Source: a virus
Direction: 5' to 3' (one strand)
DNA: 27,717 nucleotides
IMG/VR virus record: IMGVR_UViG_3300025898_000032
Coordinates: 1 to 27,717 of that record
Shown: piece after piece, positions 15,065-22,153 of the stretch
Position numbering within the stretch: position 1 is the stretch's first letter
Layout of the letters: every line of letters begins with the position of its first letter
Made by a program: the position numbers and the translations under genes
The notes under the pieces: generated by a model
Told to the model about the DNA's origin: nothing
Database searches by the model: none
What the model saw: only the letters and a program-made list of their open reading frames with translations

Positions 15065-15586
15065 CTAGGCTGCGAACACCTCGTTGATCACGAGCGTGAT
15101 CAAGGCATCGTAGCGGTTGTACCGCTGATCCACGAGCGCCCGGAGCGTGATCTGGTAGTCCATGACCTCACCCACGTCGATCAGGTAGCTCTCCCGGTTG
15201 GTCCACGGGTCGAGCAGGACCGGCGTGGTGTCGGGTGAGAGCCGCAGCTTCTCCATCACCCAGTCGACCATTCCCGGAAAGAGCGTGTCGGCGTCGGGGT
15301 CATCGTCCTGCCCGAACCACACGAGATAGACGTCGAGGCGGTGCTGCTGGGTCTTGAGCCCGGCGGCAGAGTTCGGGGACGTGGTGGCACGTGGAATGGT
15401 GCCGCCGTGGGCGGGGTTGCGGTTCTCCCGGCCCCGGGCGGGCCACACGTACGCCTGCGGGACGTTCGCGTCGACGTTGGGGTCGGGCGGGGTGATCTGG
15501 CACTGCAGGGCCGGCAGGTTCGTGATGGGCCACGTGAGGCCGTTCAGGAGCTCGCTGACGTAGACCTGCGTGGTGTTGATCGGCAC
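15065..15586 (-). CDS. Tail terminator / head-tail joining protein candidate
   Basis: In this 173-residue protein the N-terminus (TTQVYVSELLNGL) is followed by a Pro/Asn-rich loop. A mixed alpha/beta half follows with RLDVYLVWFGQDDD, FPGMVDWVMEKLR, ESYLIDVGEVMDYQITLRALVDQRYNRYDALI. The order of a strand, a long helix, then paired strands, together with a position two genes after the connector and directly before the major tail protein, fits the tail terminator (lambda gpU-like). The GTG start has GGAGG upstream. The fold assignment is by context and pattern only; a minor head-tail protein is the alternative. Confidence 0.58.
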   Translation of the reverse strand: MPINTTQVYVSELLNGLTWPITNLPALQCQITPPDPNVDANVPQAYVWPARGRENRNPAHGGTIPRATTSPNSAAGLKTQQHRLDVYLVWFGQDDDPDADTLFPGMVDWVMEKLRLSPDTTPVLLDPWTNRESYLIDVGEVMDYQITLRALVDQRYNRYDALITLVINEVFAA

Positions 15587-15601
15587 CGACGGTCCTCCCT
15601 C

Positions 15602-16021
15602 TCAGCGACGTCGACGACCCTGCCGGCGGCCGCGTCGCCCGGCGTGGTGACGGTGCGCGTGGTGGACCACGTGCGAGTGTCTCTTGTGGTGAAAGCCCTT
15701 GCGCACGTGCCGGCGGTGCGTGTAGTGGGCGCGGCGACGGGCGTGGTGCTCGGCGGCGCGGCGCTTCTTCTCCGCGTGACGCCTGCGCGTGTAGTGGGCG
15801 CGAACGACGCGGTGCGTGAACCTGCGCTTGCCGTGGCTTCCCTTGTGAGGGTGCCGGTGGCCGGCGGTGCGGTGCCGGTGGGAGTGACGCAGCACGTGTC
15901 GGTGTCGGGCCACGTGGGCGCGACGGTGAGCTCGCCGCGCCGCGCCGCGAGCGTGGTGAACGTTGCGGGCGCGGGAGTGCCGCCCGGCCGGGTGCAGGCC
16001 GAGCGTGCGGTGAAACGCCAC
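15602..16021 (-). CDS. Extremely His/Arg-rich basic protein
   Basis: The 139-residue protein consists largely of His and Arg, with Lys and Ala (motifs such as RHRHVLRHSHRHR and HHKRHSHVVHHAHRHH). It has almost no acidic residues and a very high predicted pI. GC at third codon positions is very high, as expected for a real gene here. The frame fills the space between its neighbours exactly: the GTG directly abuts the upstream TAG, and the TGA lies 15 bases before the next start. No ribosome binding site is seen, so translation probably relies on coupling. A 23-residue internal duplication contains RAHYT twice. It may bind DNA at the portal or neck, bind metal through His, or condense nucleic acid; no family is recognised. 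Confidence 0.66.
   Translation of the reverse strand: MAFHRTLGLHPAGRHSRARNVHHARGAARRAHRRAHVARHRHVLRHSHRHRTAGHRHPHKGSHGKRRFTHRVVRAHYTRRRHAEKKRRAAEHHARRRAHYTHRRHVRKGFHHKRHSHVVHHAHRHHAGRRGRRQGRRRR
15718..15802 (-). repeat. 16-bp direct repeat inside the His/Arg-rich gene
   Basis: GCGTGTAGTGGGCGCG (+ strand) occurs at 15718-15733 and again at 15787-15802, 69 bases (23 codons) apart and in the same frame. It encodes RAHYT in both copies. It marks an internal duplication by which the basic protein probably grew. Confidence 0.8.
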
Positions 16022-16969
16022 CTACACGGTGCGCCGGAAGGGATCGAGCAGAAGCTCGGCCTCCCCGGCGAGGTCGGCGGGGCTCTTGACGCCGGCGGTG
16101 CTGCCGCCGCCACCGGGGATGGTCTGTACCGTGGTGGCCGTGGCGCCGCGGGTGAGGGCGATGCTGCTGCCGTAGAGGATGACGGCCCAGATCACGGACT
16201 GCGGCAGGGTGGACACCATGACGCCGGCGGCGTGGGCGTACTGCAGGGGCGCGCTCAGCGTCAGGGAGCCGGGGCCGGCGACCGCGGAGGCGGCGGTGAC
16301 GTGCGCGACCTCCTGGCTGCCGGAGTCGAACACGGTGCCGGTCGCGCCGGTGACCCCGAGCGCCTCGGAGGTGACCGCCCAACCGGTGCAGTCGTCGACC
16401 TGGAGGGTCGTCGCGCCGGCGGAGGTTGGGGCGGTGAGGGACGTGTGCGGCCAGCCGTTGATGTACTGGCACTTGACGACGTAGCCGTTGCGGCCGAGCG
16501 CCCAGTTGACCCAGCCGGGGGCGAAGACGATGGACTGGCCGCCCTCGCCGGCGGCGGATGGGGCGCTGGAGCCGTAGACGCCGATGACGGGGTGCTCGAT
16601 GTCGTAGGCGTTGGTGGGCAGGATGGCGTACTGCCGAGGGAAGACGTTGGGGGAGACCGCGAGGCTGACGATCTGCAGGACGGGCCAGCGCTGCAGGATG
16701 AAGCGGCCGTTGCCGGTGCCGTTCTGGACCGTGATGCGGAAGTCGGGGCCCTGCTGGATCTCGGTGTCGAGCGTGGCCCGCAGCACCTGGTTGCAGTAGG
16801 TGTCGGCCTCGCCGGTCGCGCGGGCGCAGATGTTGGCCTGCTCCGCGAGCTGTTGGGCGGGCGTGGTGCCGCGGCCGGGCGGGATGGAGGACCACGAGAT
16901 GCCGGTGGGCGCGGACGTGAGCAGCTCGGGCGTGACGTAGGGGGTGAGGGGGCCGACCGGCAGCGTCAC
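16022..16969 (-). CDS. Head-tail connector protein with inserted beta module
   Basis: The 315-residue protein has an N-terminal region (PYVTPELLTSAPTGISW, then helix QLAEQANICARATGEADTYC) resembling phage head-tail adaptor proteins, which begin with a target loop and a short helix bundle. A beta-rich part follows (GRFILQRWPVLQIVSLAVSP). Residues about 177-257 hold an extra beta module (AGATTLQVDD...SLTLSAPLQYAHAAGVMV) shared with the major tail protein and the protein at 23711-24214. The C-terminus (AELLLDPFRRTV) resembles adaptor ends. The GTG overlaps the upstream TGA as GTGA. Context (first of the joining genes) supports the call; the exact class of connector is uncertain. Confidence 0.62.
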   Translation of the reverse strand: MTLPVGPLTPYVTPELLTSAPTGISWSSIPPGRGTTPAQQLAEQANICARATGEADTYCNQVLRATLDTEIQQGPDFRITVQNGTGNGRFILQRWPVLQIVSLAVSPNVFPRQYAILPTNAYDIEHPVIGVYGSSAPSAAGEGGQSIVFAPGWVNWALGRNGYVVKCQYINGWPHTSLTAPTSAGATTLQVDDCTGWAVTSEALGVTGATGTVFDSGSQEVAHVTAASAVAGPGSLTLSAPLQYAHAAGVMVSTLPQSVIWAVILYGSSIALTRGATATTVQTIPGGGGSTAGVKSPADLAGEAELLLDPFRRTV

Positions 16970-17157
16970 GTGGTCACCGTTCTCTCAGCTTTGATGCACT
17001 TGCGGCACAGGTAGCCGTCGCGGTCGGTGACCCAGATCGCGTGCTTGACGCAGAGCGGCACGAGGCAGGCCACGCACTGGGTGAAGGGCTGGGTGGAGGC
17101 GGCGCGCCTGCCGCGGCGAACGGTCCCGCACCGGCCGCAGACGCCCCGCCTCGACAC
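16966..17157 (-). CDS. Small treble-clef-like zinc protein
   Basis: The 63-residue protein has three Cys pairs and a Cys/His pair: CGRC (7-10), CVAC (28-31), C36/H39 and CRKC (51-54). This is enough to bind two zinc ions. The protein is basic (RRGRR at 14-18), which would suit contact with nucleic acid. Its GTG at 17157 follows the SAP-domain gene by three bases and its TGA overlaps the connector start. I know no specific family; it may be a structural scaffold or a DNA-contacting factor at the head-tail junction. Confidence 0.6.
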   Translation of the reverse strand: MSRRGVCGRCGTVRRGRRAASTQPFTQCVACLVPLCVKHAIWVTDRDGYLCRKCIKAERTVTT

Positions 17158-17160
17158 TCG

Positions 17161-17793
17161 CTATCCCGCCTGAGTCAGCCGCTCGAGGAGCTGGGCGCGG
17201 TTGCCGGTGTCGGCCACACCGCGGTCTCGCGCGAGGGCTCGCAGGTCCTTGACGGTGAGCTTGCTCAGGTTCACCGGCTCGTCGTCCTCGAGCAGGTCGG
17301 GGACGAGCTCCGCGGCCTCACTCGTCACCGACGACACCTGGGTGCGGTTGGGGGACGCGACACCCGTCGGGTTGTCCTTGGTGGCTCCCACCGGCGGCTC
17401 CTCCGGGGAGCTGGTCAGGGCGGTGAGCGCCTTGGTGACCTCGGGGTTGATGCCAGCCAGCGCCGTGGTCATGATCGCCATCAGCTTCTGCATGCCCTCC
17501 TGGGAGGACGCGAGGCTGGCGATCGACGTCTGCAGGCTCGCCGCGATGTTCTTCTCGCCGCGCTTCTCCTGCAGCTCGCGGAGCTTGGCCTCGTCGGGGG
17601 TCTCCGGGATCTCCTCGGTGTCGGCGGCCCAGTGCGGGTCCTTGCGCAGGTGGTTCTCGCACGCGGGGCAGCTCAGCGCCCACACCTTGGCCGGGGAGCC
17701 GTGGGTCACCGGCCGCGAGTGCGTGGCTCCACACCCCCCGTGGTCCCTCGACAGAGCGACGCTCATGACGTCACTCCGGGCGAACAGGGTCAC
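17161..17793 (-). CDS. SAP-domain protein with N-terminal Cys/His cluster
   Basis: In this 210-residue protein the N-terminal 50 residues contain H18, C21, H25 and CPAC (42-45), a possible zinc site. A charged helical middle (about 58-125, EAKLRELQEKRGEK) is followed by a Pro/Ser/Thr linker. The C-terminus (about 176-209: LSKLTVKDLRALARDRG..., GNRAQLLERL) has the helix-extended-helix pattern of a SAP motif, usually a DNA-binding element. The GTG overlaps the upstream TGA, with GAGGAGG just before it. Its neighbours are small Cys-rich genes and the connector. It may bind the packaged genome end or be an assembly factor; both are inference. Confidence 0.6.
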   Translation of the reverse strand: MTLFARSDVMSVALSRDHGGCGATHSRPVTHGSPAKVWALSCPACENHLRKDPHWAADTEEIPETPDEAKLRELQEKRGEKNIAASLQTSIASLASSQEGMQKLMAIMTTALAGINPEVTKALTALTSSPEEPPVGATKDNPTGVASPNRTQVSSVTSEAAELVPDLLEDDEPVNLSKLTVKDLRALARDRGVADTGNRAQLLERLTQAG

Positions 17794-18080
17794 GGTTCCT
17801 CCTCGATTGACTTGACGGTGTATCCCTTTTCCCGGCACTCGGGACAGGCAGCGACCGTGGCCTCAAACCGCGCTCGCGCCCACCGTCCCGCCGCCTCCCA
17901 CGTCTCCTCGGACGCGTCGGGAGCCGGCAAGCCGCCGACCACGTAGTGGCCGCGGAGGTGCCACCGCATCTCTCTCACGGCCTCGTCGAGCTCAGGCTCA
18001 CCGACGGGTGCGGGGAGGATCGGGCTGAACGGTGGGAAGACCGAGCTCTTCAGGTCGATCTCACTCTCACGCTCGGTCAC
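17790..18080 (-). CDS. Small hypothetical protein with CPEC motif
   Basis: The 96-residue acidic protein has a CPEC pair near its C-terminus (ACPECREKGYTV). A helical segment precedes it (ELDEAVREMRWHLRGHY and TWEAAGRWARARFEA). A single Cys pair could bind zinc only as a dimer or with His44. The GTG at 18080 overlaps the preceding TGA, and AAGGGA lies five to six bases upstream, so translation looks efficient. It belongs to the run of small Cys-containing genes between the sugar cassette and the connector. Function unknown. Confidence 0.58.
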   Translation of the reverse strand: MTERESEIDLKSSVFPPFSPILPAPVGEPELDEAVREMRWHLRGHYVVGGLPAPDASEETWEAAGRWARARFEATVAACPECREKGYTVKSIEEEP

Positions 18081-18256
18081 CGACGTCCCTTGCTGATCGG
18101 GTAGATCAGCGATGCGGGCTGTGTCAGGTCATACCACGAGCCGAACTCCCTATAGAACAGGTGCCCGTGGCAGTCGTCGCAGCGCCAGTGTGAGTGCTCT
18201 CGCTTCTCGTCGCAGATGTCCGGGCAGGGAATCTGAGCGCACTCGTGCTCGGTCAC
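18077..18256 (-). CDS. Small Cys/His-rich protein
   Basis: The 59-residue protein has C6, C11, C15, then H22/H24, CDDC (27-30) and H31/H33, which together could hold one or two zinc ions. The remainder (YREFGSWYDLTQPASLIYPISKGRR) is not recognisable. GTG at 18256 gives the GTGA overlap used throughout this operon; GTG at 18259 would add one residue. The ribosome binding site is weak, so translational coupling to the glycosyltransferase gene upstream is likely. Function unknown. Confidence 0.55.
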   Translation of the reverse strand: MTEHECAQIPCPDICDEKREHSHWRCDDCHGHLFYREFGSWYDLTQPASLIYPISKGRR

Positions 18257-18876
18257 CACCGGTCGCCCCGTCCGGACGTGTTTCCCGTCACCCCAGGCGC
18301 GCCCATACCGTGGTGGTACCAGTACCAGGTGCGGCGGGGCACGTGGTGAACCCTCGCGCCGGCCTTGCAGCAGTTGACGGTGAACTCGAAGTCCTCGCCA
18401 TAGACCTGACCGTCAACCATCTCGCCCTGCGGCGGCGCGATGCCGACGGCCTGCGCGAGCTCGGTGCGGACGAGCGTGGTGACCGTGGTCTGGTGCGGGT
18501 CGTTGACGTCGAACGGGCGGCCGAGGTGGCCGAGCGGGTCGACGTCGGGACGGTCGTTGTTGGCGGCGTCCCGCACCATGTAGTACGAGTAGACGTAGTC
18601 CGCGCCCGTCTCGAGCGCCGCGCAGTACAGGATCTCGAGGTGGTTGGGCATGAACGCGTCGTCGTCGTCGAGGAACGCGACCCACTCGGTTCGGACGGCG
18701 TCAAGGGCGCGCTGCCGCGTGACGCCGGCGCCGGCGTGCGTGGTGTCCTGGGCGATGGAGACGCTCCACGCGGGCAGGGTCTGCTGACTGACCGACTGCA
18801 CCGCGCGAAGGAGGTGGTCTCGCCGCGGCGGGATCGTGGGGATGCAGACGGTGATGTCACCCTTGGCGGTTCTCAC
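18253..18876 (-). CDS. GT-A (family 2-like) glycosyltransferase
   Basis: The 207-residue protein begins DITVCIPTIPPRRDHLLRAV, a nucleotide-sugar binding start. It has FLDDDDAF at 68-75, the DxD metal and sugar-diphosphate site. GEDFEFTVNCCKAG at 160-173 is the usual acidic catalytic-base segment, followed by WYWYHHG. It would transfer a sugar from a nucleotide donor to an acceptor. It has no membrane segment. GTG at 18876 overlaps the methyltransferase stop and has GGAGG five bases upstream. As the last gene of the overlapping sugar cassette it probably acts with the other two transferases. Donor and acceptor are not visible. Confidence 0.82.
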   Translation of the reverse strand: MRTAKGDITVCIPTIPPRRDHLLRAVQSVSQQTLPAWSVSIAQDTTHAGAGVTRQRALDAVRTEWVAFLDDDDAFMPNHLEILYCAALETGADYVYSYYMVRDAANNDRPDVDPLGHLGRPFDVNDPHQTTVTTLVRTELAQAVGIAPPQGEMVDGQVYGEDFEFTVNCCKAGARVHHVPRRTWYWYHHGMGAPGVTGNTSGRGDRW

Positions 18877-19442
18877 GGCCGCCTCCGACACGCGTGGATC
18901 TGATAGTCGTAGGTCCAACCGGGAAGCTCGAGAACGCTGCTGACAACCGTCTCCCAGCCGGCGTTCTCGAGCATGTCGGTGACGTCGACCGTGTCCCAAC
19001 CCCAGTAGTGCTCGAGGTTGCCGACCTCAGCCGTCTCACCGATCGGGGTCGACACAACCAGCGTCTCCGCAACCTGACCGATCTCGTAGAGAACGGTGTC
19101 CGGGTCATCGAGGTGCTCGATCGTTTCCGAGCAGATGAAGAGATCGACGTTGGGAACCAGGTGGATCGTCTTCTCGATCGGACCGGTGTACTGATAGCCG
19201 GGTGCGAGGTCACCGAGGTGCTCGGACAGCTTCGGCAGACCGAGACTGCCCGTGATCGCGCCGTCACCACACGACAGGTCCGCGACCGTGGAGCAGCCGT
19301 ACTGCGCCGTCACCCACCGCGCGATGCTGGACGTGACGGCGACGCGCAGGTGATGGTCGGCCCACCGGGTGTGGTCGTGTGGCGTCGCGTAGATCCGCGC
19401 GAGCGTCTCGTCGGAGTGCTTGGGCCGCAGGCGGGTTCTCAC
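18873..19442 (-). CDS. SAM-dependent methyltransferase
   Basis: The 189-residue class I methyltransferase has motif I VADLSCGDGAI at 53-63 and a post-I region ending LFICSETIEHLDDPD (101-115), the acidic/His loop common in small-molecule and sugar methyltransferases. ETLVVSTPIGE and EHYWGWD follow. An N-terminal segment with DHTRWADHHLRV may contact the substrate. It is flanked by glycosyltransferase genes with GTGA overlaps on both sides, so sugar O-methylation is the favoured role; DNA or protein methylation is not excluded. No DNA-methylase catalytic motif (such as NPPY) is seen. GAGGG lies five bases before the start. Confidence 0.8.
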   Translation of the reverse strand: MRTRLRPKHSDETLARIYATPHDHTRWADHHLRVAVTSSIARWVTAQYGCSTVADLSCGDGAITGSLGLPKLSEHLGDLAPGYQYTGPIEKTIHLVPNVDLFICSETIEHLDDPDTVLYEIGQVAETLVVSTPIGETAEVGNLEHYWGWDTVDVTDMLENAGWETVVSSVLELPGWTYDYQIHACRRRP

Positions 19443-20116
19443 GACGCCCTCGCCTGCAGGTTCGCGACGTCCAGGGGCAGGCCGTGCTCGACGTACTCCT
19501 CGTAGGCCGCGTGGTCACGGCTCGTGACCGCGCCGGCGTTGACGAGCTCGTACCGCTCATCCAACTCAGCCTTGCCGACGATGGGGTGCAGGTGCTCGAG
19601 AACGACGTCGCCGCGGTAGGCGAGCTTGCCGAGGCCGCGGCCCCAGTCCATCCACACGTTGTCGACGTAGAGGTGCTGGAGGCTCGGCGGGGCCATGTAG
19701 CCGAGGGTTCGCGGAATCCGCGCGTCCATGACGGCCGCGGTCGCGAGGTTGGGGCCGTGCACGAGGTCGTTGCCGTAGGCGACGCCGCCGCCCATCGCGC
19801 CGATGGCATCGCAGAGGTGCCGGTCCCAGCCGGGGGTTCCCGGCAGGTGGTCGTCACCCATGAACCCGAGGCACGCGGCCTGCGTGTCGTAGCGGTCGGC
19901 GAGCTGGTTGAGCGCGCCGACCATGCCGGGACCCGCCGGCTCCACGACCTCCACGACGGCGTCGATGGCCTGGTAGACTTCGAGGTCGGGGTCGTCGGCA
20001 TCGACGCCGAGCACGAGGAGGGTCTTGGCGCGGCACAGCTCGCTGAACGCCTTGGCGAGGCGAGCCGCGTTCGTGGGCCGCCCACGGGTGGGCGTGAGCA
20101 CGATGAGATCGGTCAT
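19439..20116 (-). CDS. GT-A type glycosyltransferase
   Basis: The 225-residue protein starts MTDLIVLTPTRGRPTNAARL, the Rossmann-like first strand and loop of GT-A enzymes. It has FMGDDHLPG at 85-93 as the DxD-type site and PAGPGMVGALNQL before it. Residues 150-200 (VDNVWMDWGRGLGKL, YRGDVVLEHLHPIVGKA, DERYELV) resemble the acceptor side of a phage transferase group often found in tailed phages. The ATG overlaps the epimerase stop (ATGA). It is probably part of a linear pathway with the epimerase and other transferases. Confidence 0.76.
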   Translation of the reverse strand: MTDLIVLTPTRGRPTNAARLAKAFSELCRAKTLLVLGVDADDPDLEVYQAIDAVVEVVEPAGPGMVGALNQLADRYDTQAACLGFMGDDHLPGTPGWDRHLCDAIGAMGGGVAYGNDLVHGPNLATAAVMDARIPRTLGYMAPPSLQHLYVDNVWMDWGRGLGKLAYRGDVVLEHLHPIVGKAELDERYELVNAGAVTSRDHAAYEEYVEHGLPLDVANLQARAS

Positions 20117-21024
20117 AGCACGGACCCTATCGCACGTCGGATGCCCTCCTCGAGGGACACCCTCGGCGTGTAGAACTGAAGCATGTTCGTGGGGTCCCCG
20201 ACTCGGTAGCGGACGCCGGTGGGTGCCTCGAGGCGGTGCTTGAGCTCGGGCGCGTAGCCAGCCGCGGCGGTGACGAGCCGCGCGAGCTCGTTGAACGAGG
20301 TGGCGCGGCCGGTGCAGACGTTGACCGGCTCGCGGACGTCCTGGTCAACGACGGCGAGCGTGGCCCCCACGACGTCGTCGACGTGCACGAAGTCCCGGAC
20401 CTGCTCGCCGTCGCCCCAGATCTCGAACGGGTCGTCACGGCGCAGGGCGCGCTGCACGAACGCGGGGAAGGGGTACGCGGTGTCCTGATCGGTGCCGTAG
20501 CCGCTGAACGGCCGCAGCACGTGGACCCGGCCACCCGCGGCGGCGTAGTGGTGAGCGAGAAGCTCGCCGGTCACCTTCGTCCACCCGTACGTCTGGTCGG
20601 GCATGCCGAGCAGGGAGTTGCCGCGGATGCTGAGCTCGCACTCACGCAGAGAGTCGGCGTAGCGCAGCTTGGGATCGGCGGTGTCCTGCAGGTCGACCGG
20701 GTACGCGGCGGAGCTGCTGAAATAGACGAGCGCGCCGGGCCTCGTGCGGTGAGCCCACTGAAAGAGCTCCGCGTCGATCGCGAGGTCGACGGCGACCTCG
20801 AGGGGCGCGCCGTCGATCTTCACGCGGCCGCCGACGACGGCGGCGCAGTGCACGACGAGGTCGTAGCGCCTGGCGTTGAGGCGGAAGAAGTCGCGGGCGT
20901 CGATCGGTCCGTTCTCGTCGCGCACGTCGAAGCCGGTGACCGAGTAGCCGAGCGAGCTCAGGCGACGCAGCACGTGCCGGCCAATGAAGCCGAGGTGGCC
21001 GGTGACCAGCGCTCGCTTGCTCAC
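20113..21024 (-). CDS. NAD-dependent epimerase/dehydratase (extended SDR)
   Basis: The 303-residue protein has TGHLGFIG at 8-15 (GxxGxxG NAD-binding turn), a catalytic Ser region YFSSSAAYP (101-109) and Y146-x3-K150 (YGWTK). A long sugar-binding half follows with RPFSGYG, WGDGEQVRDFVHVDDVV and FNELARLV. It closely follows the pattern of UDP/GDP-sugar epimerases and dehydratases, so it probably makes an activated sugar for the neighbouring transferases. GTG 21024 is chosen for the GTGA overlap; the frame extends upstream into the preceding gene. The exact reaction cannot be read from the sequence. Confidence 0.87.
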   Translation of the reverse strand: MSKRALVTGHLGFIGRHVLRRLSSLGYSVTGFDVRDENGPIDARDFFRLNARRYDLVVHCAAVVGGRVKIDGAPLEVAVDLAIDAELFQWAHRTRPGALVYFSSSAAYPVDLQDTADPKLRYADSLRECELSIRGNSLLGMPDQTYGWTKVTGELLAHHYAAAGGRVHVLRPFSGYGTDQDTAYPFPAFVQRALRRDDPFEIWGDGEQVRDFVHVDDVVGATLAVVDQDVREPVNVCTGRATSFNELARLVTAAAGYAPELKHRLEAPTGVRYRVGDPTNMLQFYTPRVSLEEGIRRAIGSVL

Positions 21025-21998
21025 AGCTCCAGCACCCTCTCCCACCGCCACAGGTTGTCCTCGATGAGGCTGGTTGACGTGACGTGGCTCCGGGCCTTGC
21101 GGCCCATCTCCTCGCGGAGGTCGCGGTCCTCCAGGAGCTGCCGCAGGTAGATCGGCCACTCGTGGGGGCGATCAACCAGGAAGCCGGTCTCGCCGTGCCG
21201 CACGTAGTCGGCGTAGGGGCCGCAGTTCGACGCGACGACGGGGATGCCGAGCGCGCCGTACTCCATCGCCTTCAAGGCCGACTTGGACTTATTGAAGAGG
21301 GAGGGCCGCAGGGGAGCTAGCCCGATGTGGAAGTCGATCGCCCGCAGGTAGTCGTCGATGCCGTTGTGCCACCCCGTGTGTCGGGTCTTGGGCCACCTGG
21401 TGGCGAGGTCGACACCCATGGTGTGCAGCTCCACGCCTTGGTTGCGCTGCAGGAACCGTCGGAGCTCGCTGCTGAGCTCGGCCCAGTCACCGAGGTGGGT
21501 GGCGCTGCCGGCCCAGCCGATCGTGGTGACATCCGCGGCACGCTCGGGCTCGTGGTCGACGAGCCAGCTGGAGACGTGGTTGGGGATCACCTCGATCGGG
21601 GCGGTCGTGTACTCGCTGAGGCGGTTCGCGAGGTGGTCGGTCGTGGTCGTGACGAGGTCGGCCACGGCGAGGTTCTGTCTGGCCCGGTCCTGCATCTCGA
21701 GGTTGAAGAAGCCATGGGCGATGGGGCTGGTGCCCTCGATGTTCCACAGGTCGTCGTCGAACTCGAGGACGACCTTGGTGTGGCCCTTTCGGGCGACCTT
21801 CTGGATCCACTCGCTGGGGCCGGGCAGGACGACGCGCTGGGCGATGACGACGTCGGCGGCGCCGAGGGCGACGTCAGATGGCATGTTGCCGTCGCAGCTG
21901 ACGTCGTGTCCCTTGGCCTTGAGCGCGTTGAACGGCTGCTTGACGCGGTAGTAGCCGCAGCCGCTGTGGTCGCAGAGCCAGCCAAAGACCTTGGTCAC
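21021..21998 (-). CDS. GT-B (family 4-like) glycosyltransferase
   Basis: The 325-residue protein has an N-terminal domain starting MTKVFGWLCDHSGCGYYRVKQP and a hinge near IPNHVSS (138-144). Its C-terminal domain holds IGLAPLRPSLFNKSKSALK and then E246 in KAMEYGALGIPVVASNCGPY, the GT4 donor-binding signature, followed by HGETGFLV. The length is a little short for GT4, mainly at the N-terminus. It opens the sugar cassette, and its GTG overlaps the stop of the 52-residue gene upstream with GGAGGG seven bases before it. It would transfer a sugar from a nucleotide donor; the acceptor could be a virion protein or another glycan. Confidence 0.83.
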   Translation of the reverse strand: MTKVFGWLCDHSGCGYYRVKQPFNALKAKGHDVSCDGNMPSDVALGAADVVIAQRVVLPGPSEWIQKVARKGHTKVVLEFDDDLWNIEGTSPIAHGFFNLEMQDRARQNLAVADLVTTTTDHLANRLSEYTTAPIEVIPNHVSSWLVDHEPERAADVTTIGWAGSATHLGDWAELSSELRRFLQRNQGVELHTMGVDLATRWPKTRHTGWHNGIDDYLRAIDFHIGLAPLRPSLFNKSKSALKAMEYGALGIPVVASNCGPYADYVRHGETGFLVDRPHEWPIYLRQLLEDRDLREEMGRKARSHVTSTSLIEDNLWRWERVLEL

Positions 21999-22153
21999 CG
22001 ACGACCCTCCGCGTCCCGAACGGGGCTCGGCAGCTCAACCCACCGGCCCTCGCGCTCCCAGCTGAACTTGACCCACTGCCACCAGGAGCCGTCCTCGAGG
22101 ACGGTCAGCTCGCCACGACTGCCGGGATCCGTGGGATAGACCGGCGCGGTCAC
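21995..22153 (-). CDS. 52-residue Trp-rich mini-protein
   Basis: This short gene fills the gap between its neighbours. It starts with GTG at 22153, sharing one base with the upstream TAG, and its TGA overlaps the glycosyltransferase start as GTGA. GAGG lies six to seven bases upstream. The 52 residues include five Trp, in GSWWQWVKF, WERE and RWVEL, and look like a small three-strand beta sheet. The exact fit at both ends and the ribosome binding site argue that it is real. Function unknown. Confidence 0.66.
   Translation of the reverse strand: MTAPVYPTDPGSRGELTVLEDGSWWQWVKFSWEREGRWVELPSPVRDAEGRR

Noticed and set aside
15544-16113. Thr/Ala/Pro-rich third frame over the same region (189 codons)
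   Set aside because: It overlaps both neighbours and has no domain pattern; it is a frame shadow.
15300-16895. Alternative minus-strand frame through the His/Arg-rich region
   Set aside because: It is Pro/Arg/Ala-rich, overlaps the connector and tail terminator genes heavily, and lacks the very high third-position GC and exact end fit of the His/Arg-rich frame.
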